This document shows positions 60,718 to 64,000 of a stretch of 64,000 nt of DNA, one piece after another (position 1 is the first letter of the stretch; each line of letters begins with the position of its first letter). The stretch comes from Anaerolineaceae bacterium UBA4775 (GTDB lineage Bacteria > Chloroflexota > Anaerolineae > Anaerolineales > Anaerolineaceae). Both the position numbers and the translations under genes were made by a program. Location of the stretch: assembly GCA_002403205.1 (NCBI GenBank), contig DHHJ01000033.1:6546-70545 (forward strand), written 5' to 3'. The notes under the pieces were generated by a model. It did no database searches and was not told where the DNA came from. It saw only the letters and a list, made by a program, of their open reading frames with translations.

Positions 60718-61971
60718 TTACCTTCTCGAAACTGCGTCCATCATGATTTCGGAATTCTTTACAATTGCCTTGGCAATATGCGCTGTGTCTTCTGCACAGC
60801 CATAGATCAGCCCGGATTTACCTGAATGCAGAAAAGGCATCCCAATGAAGTATAGCCCCGGGCAAGGTGTGACGCCCCAATCGTTTACCGGGAGTCCGTC
60901 GTCATCTAAGACGGAGCACCTGACCCAGCTGAAGTCGTAGGTATAGCCTGTCGCCCAGATGATGCTGCTGATGCCGGCCTCATCCAGGCGCAATTCGGTG
61001 AGTTCTTCAACGCGGAATCCATCGTCCAGGTGGGGGAGGGTTTCCTCGGGGGCCGATAGATGATTTTCCTCAATGTACCGGTCCACTTCCTGGACGAATT
61101 CTTCCTCGAATTGATCGGCTTTCCTGAGGCAGTCGTGCAAACCAGGCTCAATGGTAACCAGGCTATTTTGAATGTCGCGGATGCGCCCGACCAGGTTGAT
61201 GCCATCCCTGGTGAACTGGTGCATATTGATGGTATGCCCGCCATTTTTGCCTGTGCCATGTGCACTGGCAGCAAATCTGGCCTGTCCTGGGGGGAGCTGA
61301 TCGACGGTCCGTTCGAAATAACCCATTCTTTCCATCCACACATCCGCATCCTCACCGCGGTAGCGGCGGGGGAAGCGCCCAGCCTCGCTGACCGACAGGT
61401 AAACTTCACGCCCATGCTCATTGAGTTCCTCGGCGATCTGACTGCCAGATTGGGCTGAGCCCACCACAAGCACGGCGCCTTCGGGGATCATTCCCGGGTT
61501 CCTGTACTGCTCGGAATGGATTTGGTAGATATCCGGCGAGCAGTTTTGACTGAAGGATGGGATTTTCGACTGCTGGTAAAAACCCACGGCTATGACTACG
61601 TTATCGGCCGTAAATTCTCCCTGGCTCGTCTTAACCTGAAACATGTTTTGAGCTTTTTCGACGGATGAAACCTGGATCCCATACCTGATGGGCAAGTGCT
61701 CGTGTTGAATGTAGGATTCGAAATAAGCAATCACCTCTTCTCGGTCCAGGAAGGCTTCGGGGTGGTCTCCCTGGTATTCAGCACCTGGCAATTGGAGCAT
61801 CCAGTTGGGTGTGACCAGGGTGAAGGAGTCCCAGCGGTTGCGCCAGGCACTTGCAGGTTGGTCGGCTTTTTCGAAGATCACATGGTCAAGACCTGCTTGT
61901 TTGAGAAAATAGCTGATGGAAAGCCCGGATTGACCCCCGCCAATGATAATTGTTGTAAAGTGTTCAACCAT
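60718..61971 (-). CDS. Flavin-containing monooxygenase-like FAD/NAD(P) oxidoreductase
   Basis: Protein of 417 aa with two dinucleotide motifs: FAD-binding IIIGGGQSGLSISYFLKQ near the N-terminus, and a second GxGxxG-type VLVVGSAQSGSQIAEELNEHG about residue 165. Between them is WRNRWDSFTLVTPNWMLQLPG, typical of flavin monooxygenases of the CzcO/TrkA-like type, and the C-terminal IIWATGYTYDFSWV contains the family ATGY motif. Such enzymes oxygenate ketones, sulfides or amines. The substrate is unknown. AGGAGG precedes the ATG. Confidence 0.88.
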   Translation of the reverse strand: MVEHFTTIIIGGGQSGLSISYFLKQAGLDHVIFEKADQPASAWRNRWDSFTLVTPNWMLQLPGAEYQGDHPEAFLDREEVIAYFESYIQHEHLPIRYGIQVSSVEKAQNMFQVKTSQGEFTADNVVIAVGFYQQSKIPSFSQNCSPDIYQIHSEQYRNPGMIPEGAVLVVGSAQSGSQIAEELNEHGREVYLSVSEAGRFPRRYRGEDADVWMERMGYFERTVDQLPPGQARFAASAHGTGKNGGHTINMHQFTRDGINLVGRIRDIQNSLVTIEPGLHDCLRKADQFEEEFVQEVDRYIEENHLSAPEETLPHLDDGFRVEELTELRLDEAGISSIIWATGYTYDFSWVRCSVLDDDGLPVNDWGVTPCPGLYFIGMPFLHSGKSGLIYGCAEDTAHIAKAIVKNSEIMMDAVSRR

Positions 61972-62527
61972 GGTGCCTCCTAAAGAGCGAGTACTATTAT
62001 GAGGGTGCTCCGACTCAGGGGTGCAAGCCTTCGGTGAGAAACATCCTCAAAAATCCAATTATTTAAAATGAAGTGATGGCCCATTGACACAGTCTGTGTT
62101 ATGGTCGCTAAAATTTTCTACGAGAGAATGGAAGGGATAGTAATTCTGGATTCCTTAATTCTGGCATCACATACATTACAATATATATCTATTTTATCCA
62201 ATTTATTGGTTTTGTCAAGAAACTTCGGACCGCATTGGTTGTGATTTGCTTTTCAAATGTCAATTATTGAACGCTTGGGGGGTATACGTGGCGAGCAGAT
62301 TTCTAATCCCTTCTCTGTGCTTTCATCATGCGGGGGGACGGTGTTCAATCACGCCTAATCAAACCCGTTGGATAATCAATACAGTCACCTGCAGACGGAA
62401 AGTATACGCCTTTTTAGATCAGTTATGAGGGTGTTGTCCGTTGTCGCTCAGATCGGCAGGTATCAATCAGTAGACGCTCAAGCACTGAGAGCAATACATT
62501 GCTTTAATGTGAAAGGTGAGGTGAGAT
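61972..62527. other. Gene-free AT-rich gap, function not seen
   Basis: The composition drops to AT-rich in 62100-62240. No ORF resembles a known protein, no tRNA or terminator was found, and small frames here are isolated. Probably intergenic or decayed DNA at the edge of the degraded region. Confidence 0.5.
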
Positions 62528-62788
62528 TTATGCGGATTCTGCGGTGATTTTGTAAATCACATCGCCTTTTTTGGCAGGTTCAATCACTTTCAGGGCAACT
62601 TCATCGCCAGGGCCGACGGTGTACACCTTCTCATGCTCAATTTCCATCGATGTGACCTCTTGTTCGAAGTCTGTGGAGTGGCCTGAGATGTGGACTTTGT
62701 CGCCAACCTCCAGTGTGTCAGTCAAAGATAGAACTGCAACACAAATGCGATCATAAAAATGGGTGATGTGTCCTATTCGGGTTTCCAT
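62528..62788 (-). CDS. Small EF-Tu domain-2-like protein
   Basis: Protein of 86 aa: METRIGHITHFYDRICVAVL, LEVGDKVHISGHSTDFEQEV and VGPGDEVALKVIEPAKKGDV. The pattern is a single beta-barrel resembling domain 2 of translation GTPases (elongation-factor-like); family members of this length are annotated as translation elongation factor-like, and related barrels close U32 peptidases. No U32 peptidase is adjacent. The function is unknown. GGAGGTG lies 6 nt before the ATG. Confidence 0.8.
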   Translation of the reverse strand: METRIGHITHFYDRICVAVLSLTDTLEVGDKVHISGHSTDFEQEVTSMEIEHEKVYTVGPGDEVALKVIEPAKKGDVIYKITAESA

Positions 62789-63109
62789 AGCAACACCTCC
62801 AGTACTAATACAATAGCATATTCTGTGCGGATTTTCTATATGGCTTTGGCCGCGTGTGAGATCCCCTTCAGCGTGATGCTTAGTTCAGTATCTCCCAATC
62901 GTAAGCCTGCCTGGCTTTAGTCCTTCACACTCTGCTTGACCCCACTAGCGATACAGTATTGATCGTGAACTCTCTATTATTGTTTGGGCATGACTTCCGT
63001 CGGCGTCTTGTTCTTACAGGACCTGCCTTGCTTTTATGATCATTTATCTATACTGTGCTAACTAACAATGCTTGAGTGAGATTTGCTTTGTTAACTAAAA
63101 ATAATAATT
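62789..63109. other. Gene-free gap
   Basis: No coding frame, RNA or clear hairpin can be supported. The segment may hold the promoter of the small EF-Tu-like gene on the minus strand and decayed 5' sequence of the oxidase remnant on the plus strand. Confidence 0.45.
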
Positions 63110-63852
63110 TTGGTGAATTTTCTCCCACTGGAAATGCTTTTTGGTGGATTACCTCCTCATAACGACGACCCTGTTCTCCAAAACGTCGTCCTCTACCCAT
63201 TTGTGAACCCACCAACCGAACTGGTTGATGGCACTAACCTGCCCACAACTGACACTTTGACGCTCATTTCAGTGGGGAGTGATGGCACACAAATTTGGAA
63301 GATCACCCACAATGGTGTCGATGCACACTCAATTCACTTCCTTCTTTATGATGTCCAACTCCTCAACCGTGTCACATCCTTTCACATGAGGAAATGGACA
63401 TGATGAGGCCTAACCTGATCGCCATGCCGCCCATTGAGCCCGACAACCTGAACGCAGTTTACTCCGGTAATGGAAGAAACCGAATAGTGACGTTGACCTG
63501 GAACGATAATTCCATCACTGAAACCTCGTTTGTGGTTCAGGCAACAGAAGACAATGTGAATTGGTTTGACCTCGGGACTGTGGATTCACCCCTCGATCAG
63601 CCTAACATCCATGAGGTGCGCTCTTTTGTGGCCTCAGCCTTCCAGAAGAATTACCTTGCTTATCGGGTATTAGCTGTCAATACAGTGGGTTATGGAGATG
63701 GGTTTATCGGTATTCGCTACGATGATGATTATCCACCCATCGGGCAGTACCCTAAAATGAGCGTTCAATCGATCTCAGCTACCCTCTCAGCGCCCGATCC
63801 CGAATCGGAAGACCCGGCATTCCAGATGTTCTTCCCAGTGATCACGCAGTAG
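63110..63852 (+). pseudogene. Decayed multicopper oxidase fragment with FN3-like C-terminus
   Basis: Frame 1 (63110-63403) reads NVVLYPFVNPPTELVDGTNL, then TQIWKITHNGVDAHSIHF and LLYDVQLLNRV, which matches the C-terminal cupredoxin region of multicopper oxidases; the expected HPIHFHLY copper motif is HSIHFLLY, so a ligand is lost. The frame ends within 20 codons. An overlapping frame (63394-63852) continues with an FN3-like domain (IVTLTWNDNSITETSFVVQA, YLAYRVLAVNTVGYG) and a Thr/Ser/Pro tail to a stop at 63852. The N-terminal domains and the second half of the cupredoxin are missing. It is therefore a deleted and frame-broken remnant of a large secreted oxidase. Confidence 0.7.
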
Positions 63853-64000
63853 CCAGGTTCAATCACCATGTCTCGATTGACCGGTAGCTAAAGCCAACTC
63901 GGAAGATTTGAATAGAACCTGAGTTTATCATTTAACCAAATTTTTGCCATTTTTACGGGTAATTTTGCGGAATTTGGGACACTAGCCGGTCATGTTGGGT

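Noticed and set aside
61972..62527. Small frame 62246-62428 as a gene
   Set aside because: It has no ribosome binding site, no recognisable motif and lies in degraded AT-rich sequence.

Overview
The window looks like chromosomal DNA of an anaerobic or facultative Chloroflexota bacterium, most likely class Anaerolineae. This is an inference from gene content and style, not from a marker search. The signs are moderately high G+C, a short Gram-positive-type YidC without a large periplasmic domain, lipoproteins with acidic or low-complexity linkers, a large surface protein whose Thr/Pro-rich stalk ends in a membrane anchor, and two multi-domain secreted nucleases. No insertion sequence, prophage or CRISPR array was seen. 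Most of the window is ordinary core genome; the last 2 kb is AT-richer and decayed.

Layout. 1-254 is the start of an NDP-forming acyl-CoA synthetase running off the left edge. 351-7862 is a tightly overlapping four-gene operon: a degenerate SF1 helicase-like ATPase, a complete UvrD-type helicase, an Fe-S PD-(D/E)XK nuclease and RecJ. It reads as a split AddAB-like DNA-end-processing module. 7923-14497 holds a secreted nuclease, DegV, a coiled-coil membrane protein and an MFS exporter. 14945-16324 is a flavin disulfide reductase whose first redox cysteine codon is TGA. 16502-21071 has tRNA-Val, an FAH-family enzyme, DUF503, an SDR and a radical-SAM pair. A tandem-repeat patch and tRNA-Arg precede ligA-rlmI, tmRNA and a second secreted nuclease (25454-27400). 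27583-38944 holds a PP2C phosphatase, threonine dehydrogenase, gyrB, membrane proteins, a metallo-hydrolase, the surface protein and a peroxiredoxin. 39145-40103 is thpR-rsfS, followed by a gene-free, apparently structured segment with a terminator.

40815-46634 runs through mtaB and the conserved rpmH-rnpA-yidD-yidC-jag cluster, with a PQQ-repeat lipoprotein between yidD and yidC. 46744-55972 has pyrimidine-nucleoside phosphorylase, a winged-helix/ferredoxin protein, gnd and pstSCAB. 55981-61971 contains small metabolic enzymes (HAD phosphatase, SMP-30 hydrolase, cupin, adenosine deaminase, alpha/beta hydrolase, flavin monooxygenase). 62528-62788 is a small EF-Tu-domain-2-like protein, and 63110-63852 is a multicopper oxidase remnant.

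Together, the two secreted nucleases, the high-affinity phosphate importer, the nucleoside phosphorylase and adenosine deaminase are consistent with using extracellular nucleic acid as a phosphate and nucleoside source (inference). The observations most worth following are the in-frame TGA at the catalytic cysteine of the disulfide reductase, the split helicase-nuclease-RecJ operon, the possible structured RNA at 40230-40625, and recurrent -10 hexamers placed 6-7 nt before start codons that lack ribosome binding sites (probable leaderless mRNAs).
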